A model generated the notes under the pieces. The model saw nothing but the letters and a program-made list of their open reading frames with translations, did not search any database and was not told where the DNA came from. Source: JAHEEL01 sp963785245 (lineage in GTDB: Bacteria > Actinomycetota > Acidimicrobiia > Spongiisociales > UBA5794). From it: 64,000 nucleotides of DNA. This document shows, in pieces, positions 43,715 through 51,826 of the stretch (position 1 is the stretch's first letter; every line of letters begins with the position of its first letter). The DNA is taken from positions 100,490 through 164,489 of the forward strand of contig CAWAUO010000007.1 of NCBI GenBank assembly GCA_963785245.1. Direction: 5' to 3'. The translations under genes were made by a program, and so were the position numbers.

Positions 43715-45094
43715 ATGGACAACGACACCGAACCTCTCCACCGCACCTGGATCCACGCCGACGGGCCCCTCCAGCGCCGGTTCGTCCGACCGGCACTCAG
43801 ATTCATGGCAACCGAAGCATCGGGAGCCTTCGTACTGCTCGCGGCAACCGTCGCCGCTCTCATCTGGGCAAACTCGGCGTGGGGTGACTCGTACTTCGAG
43901 TTCTGGGAAACCCACATCACCATCGAGATCGGTGCGTTCCACTTCGACGAGTCGCTGAAGCACTTCGTCAACGACGGACTGATGGCCGTCTTCTTCTTCG
44001 TCGTCGGCCTCGAAATCAAGCGTGAGTTGGTGGTCGGAGAACTCAACTCGGTGAAGAAGGCAGCGCTTCCGGCCATGGCCGCCCTTGGTGGCATGGTCGT
44101 TCCCGCTCTCATCTACGTGGCATTCGTCTGGTCGAGCGGCCCGGCCGATGCCCTCTCCGGCTGGGGTATCCCGATGGCGACCGACATCGCCTTCTCCGTC
44201 GGTGTGATCGCCCTTCTCGGAAGCCGCGTTCCGATCGGAGCGAAGCTTTTCTTGCTGGCGCTCGCGATTGTGGACGACATCGGAGCGATCGTCGTGATCG
44301 CGATCTTCTACACCGAAGACCTCTCGTTCGTCTGGATGGCGGTTGCCGTAGCGACCCTCCTGGTCATCCTCCTGGCCCGCCAGGCCGGTATCCGGGCCGG
44401 CATCATCTACCTCCCACTCGCCATCCTCGCCTGGTTCGCGTTCCTCGAATCCGGAGTGCACGCCACGATCGCCGGTGTCATCCTCGGATTGCTCGTCCCG
44501 GCGAGGGCCTACTACAGCGACAAGGACTTCAGGCGAAGGGCCGGGTGGATCCTCGAACGCTTCGATCGAGACCAGGCGTCCCCCCAGGCCCACGCCAGGC
44601 TCGATCAGGATGCGTTGGCGCTCGCAGCGATCTCCCGGGAGTCGGTCTCGCCGCTGGAGCGGTGGGAACACGCCCTCCACCCATGGTCGTCATTCCTGAT
44701 CATCCCGCTCTTCGCTCTTGCGAATGCCGGCGTCCGCTTCGTCGGAGTCGACGTCGTGGAAGCCGTGCTGAGCCCGATCGCCCTCGGTGTCTCCGTCGGA
44801 CTCGCTATCGGCAAGCCCGTCGGTGTCGCACTCGCGGCGTGGATCGGGATCAAGCTCAAGCTCGGACAACTCCCGCGCCACACGACCTTCGGCCACATCG
44901 TCGGTCTGGGTTTCCTCGCCGGCATCGGGTTCACCGTGTCGCTGTTCATCTCGGAACTTGCGTTCCGCAGCAGTACCGAGGCCCATCTGTTCACGGACGA
45001 AGCCAAGATCGGCATCTTCATCGGATCGATCATCGCCGGTGTCGCCGGGTTCACATTCCTTCGTCTCTACAAGAGCAAGACGCCCTCTCGATAG
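43715..45094 (+). CDS. nhaA: Na+/H+ antiporter NhaA
   Basis: Sodium/proton antiporter of 459 residues from the ATG at 43715; a TTG or GTG further upstream has no support. Key blocks are FVNDGLMAVFFFVVGLEIKR, PMATDIAFSVGVIALLGSR (first functional aspartate) and ALAIVDDIGAIVVIAIFY (the conserved DD pair), then a lysine-bearing helix (VSVGLAIGKPVGV). A cytoplasmic loop of about 50 residues (near 275-325) is longer than in E. coli NhaA. It uses the proton gradient to expel sodium. The nested inverted repeat just downstream may end the transcript. Confidence 0.95.
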   Translation: MDNDTEPLHRTWIHADGPLQRRFVRPALRFMATEASGAFVLLAATVAALIWANSAWGDSYFEFWETHITIEIGAFHFDESLKHFVNDGLMAVFFFVVGLEIKRELVVGELNSVKKAALPAMAALGGMVVPALIYVAFVWSSGPADALSGWGIPMATDIAFSVGVIALLGSRVPIGAKLFLLALAIVDDIGAIVVIAIFYTEDLSFVWMAVAVATLLVILLARQAGIRAGIIYLPLAILAWFAFLESGVHATIAGVILGLLVPARAYYSDKDFRRRAGWILERFDRDQASPQAHARLDQDALALAAISRESVSPLERWEHALHPWSSFLIIPLFALANAGVRFVGVDVVEAVLSPIALGVSVGLAIGKPVGVALAAWIGIKLKLGQLPRHTTFGHIVGLGFLAGIGFTVSLFISELAFRSSTEAHLFTDEAKIGIFIGSIIAGVAGFTFLRLYKSKTPSR

Positions 45095-45110
45095 GCGTGA
45101 GCACACGCGA

Positions 45111-45169
45111 AGCGACCCTCCGGCAGATGCGCGAACGGACTCATCTGAGCTGACGCGGACAGGGTCGCT
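45111..45169. repeat. Nested inverted repeat downstream of nhaA
   Basis: AGCGACCCT (45111-45119) and AGGGTCGCT (45161-45169) are exact reverse complements. Inside them, CAGATG (45124-45129) pairs with CATCTG (45142-45147). It could be a processed 3' structure or terminator for nhaA, or a small structured RNA. Confidence 0.5.
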
Positions 45170-45284
45170 CGGAGATGGGTTGTCTCGACGGTCGATACCC
45201 TTGCCACGCCGGCGAGACAACCGAGGTAGGCACCATCAAATCGTTCAGTGCTCCCCGCACGATCCCCGTTCGGTCTGCCGACTA

Positions 45285-46051
45285 GTCGTAGCGGCGCTGC
45301 TCTCCCGCTCCGCTGACGCATCCGATCATGCTGCACTCGCCTATCGGGACGGTGAGCGCTTCGAGACGATCGACACCACCGCGTTCGTCGCTCAGGTGAT
45401 GGAAGTGGCCGCCGGCATCGTCTCACTCGGCCTGTACTCGGGCAGCCGTTCTTCGGCACGTCGATCGCGATCGCCGATGACGGCGAAGTGATGATCAATG
45501 GTGGGTAGATCTTCTCCGGGTACTGGAACGACGCGCACGCAGCCGAAGAAGTGCTCGAACCGGACGGATGGTTCCACTCCGGAGATATCGGTGAGATCGA
45601 CGACGACGGGTTCCTCTGGATCACCGGCCGCAAGAAGGAGATCATCGTCACCGCCGCAGGCAGGAACACTGCCCCAAGCGTCCTCGAGGATCGAATTCGC
45701 GCCCATCCGCTCATGAGCCAGGTCGTGGTCATCGGCGAAGCGCAGCCGTTCATCGCCGCCCTCATCTCGATCGACGAGCAAGGCCTGCCCGACTGGGCAT
45801 CTTCGAACGGCAAGGCGAGCGCGGACCTGAAGGACCTCCTGGGCGATGCCGAACTCGAGGCGGAAGTCCACTCCGCCATCGACGACGCCAACAGCACCGT
45901 CTCGCGAGCCGAGGCCATCAAGACGTTCAGGATCCTCCCCGAGGACCTCATCGTCGAAGATGGAGGCCTCACGCCGACGTTCAAGGTGCGCCGAGCGAAC
46001 GTGACCGATCCGTATCAATCGGTCGTCTCGGACATCTACCAGCCGAGATAG
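45285..46051 (+). pseudogene. Long-chain acyl-CoA synthetase (AMP-binding), decayed remnant
   Basis: Two remnants of one AMP-forming acyl-CoA ligase. The N-terminal piece (45285-45437) reads LLSRSADASDHAALAYRDGE and AAGIVSLGL without a start codon. At about 45437 it jumps in another frame to GQPFFGTSIAIADDGEVMIN, so several hundred residues of the adenylation core, including the P-loop, are missing. An in-frame TAG at about 45508-45510 sits where homologues have glutamine (GGxIFSGYWND). The C-terminal domain then continues intact (WFHSGDIGEIDDDGFLWITG, GRKKEIIVTAAGRNTAPS) to 46051. Deletion, frame change and stop together show true decay. Confidence 0.88.
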
Positions 46052-46125
46052 CGCGCGGCCGTCGTTGGGAACAGACCCTGCCGACCGATCGTTGATCGGA
46101 GAGAGCACTTCCCGGAGAGTCCGCA

Positions 46126-46902
46126 ATTACCGACCAGCCGAATCCCCTCGCTGTTGCATGGTCGATCGCCCGTGCCCGCCGCGTGCGGCGCCCGAGGCCA
46201 TCCGGCGATCGGTGGGTTCGCTCCGACGACTACGCCACGGTTCTCGCTGCGTTGCGCGCCGGCGGCGTCGGGGTTCTCCCGGCCGAACGGTCCGCGCTCT
46301 CCGGCTTCAGGAACCAGATGGAAGAGGTTGATCCCGACACCCTCTCCATCGACGGCGCGCTCGCGTTCTGGCTCAACCTCTACAACGCCGGAGCGCTCAC
46401 CCTCGCAGGCGACGCGCTTGACGCCGGTGAATTAACGGTCCTCCGCGTCCCGGGGGCGTTCGACACTCCATGGGCCATGGTCGGCGGAGAGTCATTGTCC
46501 CTCAACGACATCGAGCACGGAAAGATTCGGCGTTTCGGGGATCCGAGAATCCATGCCTCACTCGTGTGTGGCTCGGCGTCGTGTCCGACGTTGCGACACG
46601 AACCCTTCGACGACGCCGTCGCATCCCAACTCGACGACCAGATGCGGTCGTTCCTCGTCGCGGGCGGTGCCAGTGTCGATCGAGATGCAGGAACCCTGCG
46701 GTTGTCACGGGTCTTCCGCTGGTACAGCGGAGACTTCGTCCGTCCGGGGCGAATGCCGACGTGGTTCCCGGCCCGGCGCCGCGATCTCGGCCGCTCGATT
46801 GCCCAATGGCTCCCGCCCGATGATGCCGACTGGGTGCTTGTATCGACACCCGATGTCGACTTCGCGACCTACGACTGGGGTCTGGCCTGCTCGATCGCCT
46901 GA
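46126..46902 (+). CDS. DUF547 domain protein, possible ATT start
   Basis: DUF547-family protein, 258 residues if the ATT at 46126 is the start. GGAGAG lies seven bases before it, and the following residues TDQPNPLAVAWSIARARR look native. The first standard codon is a GTG at 46183, which would remove 19 plausible residues. The domain shows FWLNLYNAGALTLAGDAL, LSLNDIEHGKIRRFGDPRIH, ASLVCGSASCPTLRHEPF and FRWYSGDF, with the conserved cysteines that suggest a papain-like or thiol-based fold. The function is unknown. Its 3' end overlaps the convergent membrane-protein gene by 34 bases. Confidence 0.8.
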   Translation: MTDQPNPLAVAWSIARARRVRRPRPSGDRWVRSDDYATVLAALRAGGVGVLPAERSALSGFRNQMEEVDPDTLSIDGALAFWLNLYNAGALTLAGDALDAGELTVLRVPGAFDTPWAMVGGESLSLNDIEHGKIRRFGDPRIHASLVCGSASCPTLRHEPFDDAVASQLDDQMRSFLVAGGASVDRDAGTLRLSRVFRWYSGDFVRPGRMPTWFPARRRDLGRSIAQWLPPDDADWVLVSTPDVDFATYDWGLACSIA

Positions 46903-47528
46903 CGGTGCGTCCCATAGAGAAGCGCCCCGATGGCCATCACGGCCGCCGCGACGTCAAACGGCAGGACGCGCTGCATCAGGTACGAGGCGTCGACGATCCA
47001 CTCGCCGTTGGGTCCGAAGCCGACAGCATCGAGATACCACCAGATCGACCAGACGCAGACCACGGTGAGCATCAATCCGGCGGCGATCGCGGCCGGCAGG
47101 CGCCACGCCCGATAGACGCCGACGATCAGCGCGGCGCCCGCCCAGGCAATGTCGAGTGCGGACAGCAACTGGAGGAACTGGAGCGAAGGCGGATACCGCA
47201 ATGCAGCAGACGACGCGATCGCCACGAGGCCAACCAGTCCTGTCACCAGGAACACGATCGAGACGCCGGACGCCAGCAACCGCCGGTACGGCCCCCATGT
47301 CTGTCCCTGGAACCAGTCTGCTCCGGCGAGCGGCGCCAACCGGAGCGAGGCGGCGAAGCCGAGGAGCACCACGACGGTCAGGTGGACAAGGACGAGAACG
47401 AGCGGCGGTGCCGACCACCGAACAAGGAGCAGAGGCAGTGAGGCAACAAGACCAACAGCGAGGAACGGCGCCGTCGCGAGGACCGCTCGCTCCATCGGTG
47501 CGTCGGCTCTGGGCGCCGCAGTGGTCAC
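46869..47528 (-). CDS. Multi-pass membrane protein
   Basis: Hydrophobic protein of 219 residues with about six membrane helices (VLATAPFLAVGLVASLPLLL, LVLVLVHLTVVVLLGFAASL, GVSIVFLVTGLVGLVAIASS, LDIAWAGAALIVGVYRAW, IAAGLMLTVVCVWSIWWYL, FDVAAAVMAIGALLYG). It starts at a GTG that overlaps the DNA methyltransferase stop (GTGA), so the two are co-translated. I recognise no family. Coupling to a methyltransferase is unusual and its meaning unknown. Confidence 0.75.
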   Translation of the reverse strand: MTTAAPRADAPMERAVLATAPFLAVGLVASLPLLLVRWSAPPLVLVLVHLTVVVLLGFAASLRLAPLAGADWFQGQTWGPYRRLLASGVSIVFLVTGLVGLVAIASSAALRYPPSLQFLQLLSALDIAWAGAALIVGVYRAWRLPAAIAAGLMLTVVCVWSIWWYLDAVGFGPNGEWIVDASYLMQRVLPFDVAAAVMAIGALLYGTHRQAIEQARPQS

Positions 47529-48403
47529 CGGGAGGTCTGCCGGTGTCCGGCTCGCTCCGAGGCAATTCGCTTCTCGGCCAGCGCGGCGTAGTCAGCGTCG
47601 GTCTCATATCCGACGTAGTGACGTCCCGTCTGCACGGCAGCAATCGCCGTCGATCCCGAGCCGAGGAACGGATCGAGCACGAGATCACCCTCGAAGGTGT
47701 ACAGCTCGATGAGGCGGCGGGGTAGCTCCGTTGGGAAGGGTGCGGGATGGCCGACCCGGCGAGCAGATTCGGGAAGGATGTCCCACACGGACATCGTGGA
47801 TTCGAGGAAGGTCTCCTTCGAGATCGTGTCGGTGCCTGCGCGCTCCCGCCGGAACGAAGCCTTCGACGCAACGAGCACGTATTCGTGGACGTCGCGCAGG
47901 GTCGGATTCTTCGCAGACTGCCAGGACCCCCATGCCGTGGATCCGCCTGCGGCCTTGGCCTTCTGCCAGATAATCTCGCCGCGCAGGAGGAACCCAACCT
48001 CCGTCAGAAGAACCCCGACGAGGTGGTTGAGCGGCAGGTAGGGCTTCCGACCGAGGTTGGCGACGTTGACCGCCACCCGACCACCGGGTTCGATCACCCG
48101 GTAGGTGTCCGTGAAGACCTTCCGGAGCAGGTTCAGGTACTCATCGAGATCGAGGTCCTCGTCGTAGTCCTTGCCCACGTTGTAGGGCGGAGAGGTGACC
48201 ATGAGGGCGACACAGTCGTTCGGGAGTTGATCCATCGACTCGGAGGACTGCACGAAGACCTTGTCGAGTACGTTGGCCGGAGCATCGCGGACTTCACCGA
48301 CATCGCCAGGAACCGGCGTACGCAGCATACGGCGGGCGTAGTAGGCGGATGAGTCGTGACTCTCCCGCTTGCTCGCGCCGAAGCTGGTCGTGCTGGTCGC
48401 CAT
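47525..48403 (-). CDS. Orphan DNA methyltransferase (TSPPY type)
   Basis: DNA N4-cytosine or N6-adenine methyltransferase of the beta order, 292 residues from the ATG after AGGAGG. Motif IV is ALMVTSPPYNVGKDYDED near the N-terminus, and motif I is DLVLDPFLGSGSTAIAAV near the C-terminus. TSPPY is commoner in N4-cytosine enzymes, but CcrM-like adenine enzymes also resemble this layout. No restriction endonuclease is adjacent; the next co-translated gene encodes a membrane protein. It may be a regulatory orphan enzyme or a solitary protector. Confidence 0.92.
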   Translation of the reverse strand: MATSTTSFGASKRESHDSSAYYARRMLRTPVPGDVGEVRDAPANVLDKVFVQSSESMDQLPNDCVALMVTSPPYNVGKDYDEDLDLDEYLNLLRKVFTDTYRVIEPGGRVAVNVANLGRKPYLPLNHLVGVLLTEVGFLLRGEIIWQKAKAAGGSTAWGSWQSAKNPTLRDVHEYVLVASKASFRRERAGTDTISKETFLESTMSVWDILPESARRVGHPAPFPTELPRRLIELYTFEGDLVLDPFLGSGSTAIAAVQTGRHYVGYETDADYAALAEKRIASERAGHRQTSR

Positions 48404-48495
48404 TGGCCTTGCCTCCTGGCCGCAACGGTAGTTGTGGACGAGTCCGGCGACGCGGACCTTCGCACGATGAGCATCCCGACGACTCGGATCTGCAG

Positions 48496-49320
48496 CTATC
48501 CGGCCGCGCGAACGTAGCTTCCGAGAATCCACAGGTCGGCGCAGGTCGCCGGCGGTGGGTCGATGACTCGGGCGAGGCCTCCTGGACCAGGATCGTGGAT
48601 CAGGTCAACGAAGAACCGGTACGACCAGGCTTCGTTCGATGGGCGCGATTCGATCCGTGTGAGGTTCGCACCTCGGAGGCCGAGTTCTGCGAGGACGAGG
48701 GCCAGTGCACCGGGAGTGTGGGACGTGGTGAACAGCACCGTGGTCTTGTCGTCGGACGGGTCGACCTGGGGTTCACCCGGGGCGAGTACGACGAATCGAG
48801 TGGTGTTGTGTGCCCGATCCATGACATCGCCCTTCAGGATCTCGAGTCCGTAGATCTCGGCCGATCCCGGCGGGGCGAGCGCCGCAACCGTCGGATCACC
48901 AATTTCGACGACCTCGCGCACGGCGCCGGCCGTGTCGGGCCGGGCCACCACCTCGACGCCCATGTCGAGCAGGTGGCGCTCTGCTTGTGCGAGTGCCTGA
49001 GGATGCGACCGCACCTCAGTTAGATCGTCGATCGAAGCCCCGGGCAGTCCGAGGATCGCATGACGGACCTCGACGAGATGCTCCGCGACGATCGCAAAGG
49101 GTTGGTGGCCCCCTCCGCCCGGGAGGCGGTCAAGGACCGGAAGGACCGATCCCGTCGTCGAGTTCTCAACCGGGACGACCAGCCGATCGATCTCACCGTC
49201 TTCAAGTGCGGTGAAGGCTGCGGCGAAACCGATCAGTCCGATCGGCTCTCCCTCGGCGAATAGTTCGCCAACGGCCCGATAGCTGTACGAACCGGGTTCA
49301 CCCTGATATCCAATGCGCAT
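48496..49320 (-). CDS. pheA: Prephenate dehydratase
   Basis: Prephenate dehydratase of 274 residues, converting prephenate to phenylpyruvate in phenylalanine synthesis. It begins RIGYQGEPGSYSYRA. The catalytic threonine lies in the HNTTRFVVL motif, and ENSTTGSV is another family block. A C-terminal ACT domain for phenylalanine feedback has TPGALALVLAELGLRGANLT and ESRPSNEAWSYRFFVD. It is a monofunctional enzyme without chorismate mutase. The methyltransferase gene follows on the same strand after 92 bases. Confidence 0.95.
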   Translation of the reverse strand: MRIGYQGEPGSYSYRAVGELFAEGEPIGLIGFAAAFTALEDGEIDRLVVPVENSTTGSVLPVLDRLPGGGGHQPFAIVAEHLVEVRHAILGLPGASIDDLTEVRSHPQALAQAERHLLDMGVEVVARPDTAGAVREVVEIGDPTVAALAPPGSAEIYGLEILKGDVMDRAHNTTRFVVLAPGEPQVDPSDDKTTVLFTTSHTPGALALVLAELGLRGANLTRIESRPSNEAWSYRFFVDLIHDPGPGGLARVIDPPPATCADLWILGSYVRAAG

Positions 49321-49345
49321 GGCGTGACGATAGGCCTTCCGGGTC

Positions 49346-50332
49346 CTACCAACGTGCGTGGACGTGTTCAGCGATCAAACGCCCGTACACGTCATCCACG
49401 GCCGCCATCGTCGCGGCGTCGAGTCCGGGGAGATCGGACGCGGCCGCGTTGGCGACCGCCTGGTCAACGTTCTTCGCTCCGGGGATCGCGGTCGAGACCG
49501 CATCCTGCACGAGAATCCAACGAAGGGCAGTCTGCGCCATCGTAGGGCCGGCTGGCAGGAGACCCCCAATCTCGGCAGCCGCAGCCACACCGGTCTCGTA
49601 CGGCACCCCGGCGAAGGTCTCTCCGACATCAAAGGCCTCGCCGTTGCGGTTGTAGCTCCGGTGGTCATCGGCGGTGAACGTCGTGGCTGCGGTCATCTTC
49701 CCAGTGAGGAGCCCACTCGCGAGCGGTACCCGGACGATAACGCCGACGTTGGCTGCCCTGGCGAGATCGAAGAACCGGTCGGCCGGCCGCTGGCGGAACA
49801 TGTTGTAGATGATCTGGACCGTTTCGACACCGTCGTACTCGATGGCCTTCATGGCCTCTTCGACCCGTTCGACGCTTACGCCGTAGTGCTGGATCTTTCC
49901 CTGATCCTTCAGCCCGTCGAGTTCACCAAAGAGCTCCGGCTGGTAGTAGACGTCGGTCGGCGGACAGTGCAATTGGACGAGATCGAGCGAGTCGGTGTCG
50001 AGGTTGACGAGGCTGCGGTCGATGAACCGTTCGATGTTCTCGCCGGTGTAGCCCTCGGCCGTGTGTGGATCGAGCCGGCGCCCGGCCTTGGTGGCCACGA
50101 CGAGGTCGGCGTCTGGACGCTCCTTCACGAGTCGGGCGACGAACCGCTCGCTTCGCCCGTCTCCGTATACGTCGGCCGTGTCGATGAACGTGACTCCAGC
50201 GTCGACCGCGGCGTGCAGCGCCGCCATCGCGCTGTCGTCGTCGACATCTCCCCAGTCGGCACCGATCGCCCAGGCTCCGAAGCCGATGTCGGAAACGGTG
50301 TAGCCGGTACTTCCGAGCGGTCGATAGTGCAT
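49346..50332 (-). CDS. Aldo/keto reductase
   Basis: NADPH-dependent aldo/keto reductase of 328 residues, with AAGGAG before the ATG. The tetrad is Asp and Tyr in FIDTADVYGDGRSE, Lys in VVATKAGRRLD and His in DLVQLHCPPTD. VPLASGLLTGKM and STAIPGAKNVDQAVANA complete the family profile. It is closer to the YdhF/general stress (IolS) type than to the Kv-beta-like reductase at 10456. The substrate is unknown. Confidence 0.93.
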   Translation of the reverse strand: MHYRPLGSTGYTVSDIGFGAWAIGADWGDVDDDSAMAALHAAVDAGVTFIDTADVYGDGRSERFVARLVKERPDADLVVATKAGRRLDPHTAEGYTGENIERFIDRSLVNLDTDSLDLVQLHCPPTDVYYQPELFGELDGLKDQGKIQHYGVSVERVEEAMKAIEYDGVETVQIIYNMFRQRPADRFFDLARAANVGVIVRVPLASGLLTGKMTAATTFTADDHRSYNRNGEAFDVGETFAGVPYETGVAAAAEIGGLLPAGPTMAQTALRWILVQDAVSTAIPGAKNVDQAVANAAASDLPGLDAATMAAVDDVYGRLIAEHVHARW

Positions 50333-50382
50333 GGTTGGGGCTCCTTGTTCACGTGGGGCGGGGCGGGGGCGGAGCGTATGGT

Positions 50383-50402
50383 TGCCGGTCGCCAGTCGCC
50401 AG
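50383..50402. repeat. Tandem heptamer repeat (CGCCAGT family) x3
   Basis: TGCCGGT, CGCCAGT and CGCCAG in tandem, between the TetR gene end and the aldo/keto reductase start. Confidence 0.6.
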
Positions 50403-50434
50403 GAGGAGCTACCAGCCCGAGAACGCGGCCGGGG

Positions 50435-50446
50435 TTCAGCTACTCG
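50435..50446 (-). repeat. AGTAGCTGA repeat copy at the tetR stop
   Basis: The minus strand reads CGAGTAGCTGAA over the last two codons and stop of tetR. Confidence 0.4.
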
Positions 50447-51014
50447 TCCGCAGGACTCGGTGGATCGCGGCGCTCGTCACCGACGCGGCCTCCGCCGGAT
50501 CGTCGGAGGAAGCTGCGAGGCCTCCGGCGGCGAGGAGGAGGCCCTCGACCAGAACGGCGTAGACGTGGGGGTCGATCGAATGGTCGAACGATCCGTCGGT
50601 GACACCTTCGGCGATGATCGACTCGATCAGGACCCGGATAGACAACACGTGCTCGTCGAGGCGGGAACGCGCTTCGGCCGACAGCGCACTCCTCATGTCC
50701 GATACAGGGTGACCGTGTCGGGTGCCCGCGACGGTGTGCCGGGTCAGCAGATCGAGCTTGTCACCGGCGGAGGCGGTGGCGTCAAGCAGGTTCGTCAGGT
50801 GAGCGAACCCGGTCAGGGTGTACTCCTCGATTCCGGCGACGACGATCTGCTCGATGTCGGTAAAGTGGTTGTAGAGCGTCTGGCGAGCGACATCGGCGCG
50901 ATCGGCGATCGCGGTCATCGTCACGGCACCGAGCCCCTCCTCGGCCACTAATCCGAAGGTTGCGTGCACGATCCGTTCTCGCGGCTCGCCCCGATCAGTA
51001 TTCGTCGTTGTCAT
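50436..51014 (-). CDS. TetR-family transcriptional regulator
   Basis: Repressor of 192 residues, last gene of the ABC operon; its ATG overlaps the permease stop. The helix-turn-helix is near the N-terminus (IVHATFGLVAEEGLGAVTMT, ADRADVARQTLYNHFTDIE), followed by an all-helical ligand domain. As the third gene of an exporter operon it most likely senses the exported drug-like compound and controls the promoter upstream of the ATPase, where a TGGACA palindrome lies (52850-52864). The final codons AGT AGC and the TGA stop belong to a dispersed repeat motif. Confidence 0.92.
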   Translation of the reverse strand: MTTTNTDRGEPRERIVHATFGLVAEEGLGAVTMTAIADRADVARQTLYNHFTDIEQIVVAGIEEYTLTGFAHLTNLLDATASAGDKLDLLTRHTVAGTRHGHPVSDMRSALSAEARSRLDEHVLSIRVLIESIIAEGVTDGSFDHSIDPHVYAVLVEGLLLAAGGLAASSDDPAEAASVTSAAIHRVLRTSS

Positions 51015-51826
51015 GCCGACCTTCTGTAGATCGCAACGGACATCGGTACGAACGCCGCCAGCAGCACGACGATCCAGATGATCGACCACAGCACGGTGTC
51101 GCCGGCCGGTACGCCGTTGGAGAGGTTCCTCGCCGCGTCGCTGACGACCGAGATCGGCTGCCACTTCGCGAATCCCTGGAGCCAACCCGGCATCTGCTCG
51201 GCCGGCGTGAATGCGGTGCTCGCGAGCATCAGGGGGAAGAGCCAGAACATGCTGAGCATGCCGACCATCTCGGCGCTCTTCACCTGAGCGGCGATCGCCG
51301 CATTCATCCAGGAGAAGGCGTACCCAACACCCACGGCGAGGGCTATGGCACCGATCGCTCCTCCGAGCGACGCGAACCGGAATCCGAGCAGGTACCCAAC
51401 CACAGCCACGAGCAGCACACCGACGATATTGCGCATCGCGTCCGCGATCGTCCGGCCGCCGAGGACGGCGAATTGGCTCATCGGCATCGACCGAAGTCGG
51501 TCGGTCACTCCCTCGCCCAGGTCCGCGGCGAGACCAGTGCCTGTCTGCTGGGCGCCCGTGAGTGTCGTGATGACGAAGATGCCGGGCACGAGATACTGGA
51601 TGTAGTCGACACCGGCCCCTGCGGCGATCGCCCCGCCGAACACCCAGTAGAACAGCAACAGGAAGAAGACGCCCATGACCACGGCGAACGACAGCATCTC
51701 GGGCTGGCGTCGTGTCCGGAGGAGATCTCGCCACGTCATGGTCACGGTGTCCTGCAGCGCCCAGAGGAATCGCTGTCTGAGCCCCGGCTCGGGAACCGAC
51801 ACGAATATCGTGCGCCCGTTCGTCAT
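51011..51826 (-). CDS. ABC-2 type exporter permease (DrrB-like)
   Basis: Membrane subunit of 271 residues with six helices (SFAVVMGVFFLLLFYWVFGG, QYLVPGIFVITTLTGAQQTG, IVGVLLVAVVGYLLGF, LAVGVGYAFSWMNAA, MLSMFWLFPLMLASTAF, LWSIIWIVVLLAAFVPM). AFTPAEQMPGWLQGFAKWQP is the loop typical of DrrB/NodJ permeases. Both ends overlap neighbours by four bases: the ATPase before and TetR after. Together they probably export a hydrophobic drug or lipid. Confidence 0.93.
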   Translation of the reverse strand: MTNGRTIFVSVPEPGLRQRFLWALQDTVTMTWRDLLRTRRQPEMLSFAVVMGVFFLLLFYWVFGGAIAAGAGVDYIQYLVPGIFVITTLTGAQQTGTGLAADLGEGVTDRLRSMPMSQFAVLGGRTIADAMRNIVGVLLVAVVGYLLGFRFASLGGAIGAIALAVGVGYAFSWMNAAIAAQVKSAEMVGMLSMFWLFPLMLASTAFTPAEQMPGWLQGFAKWQPISVVSDAARNLSNGVPAGDTVLWSIIWIVVLLAAFVPMSVAIYRRSA

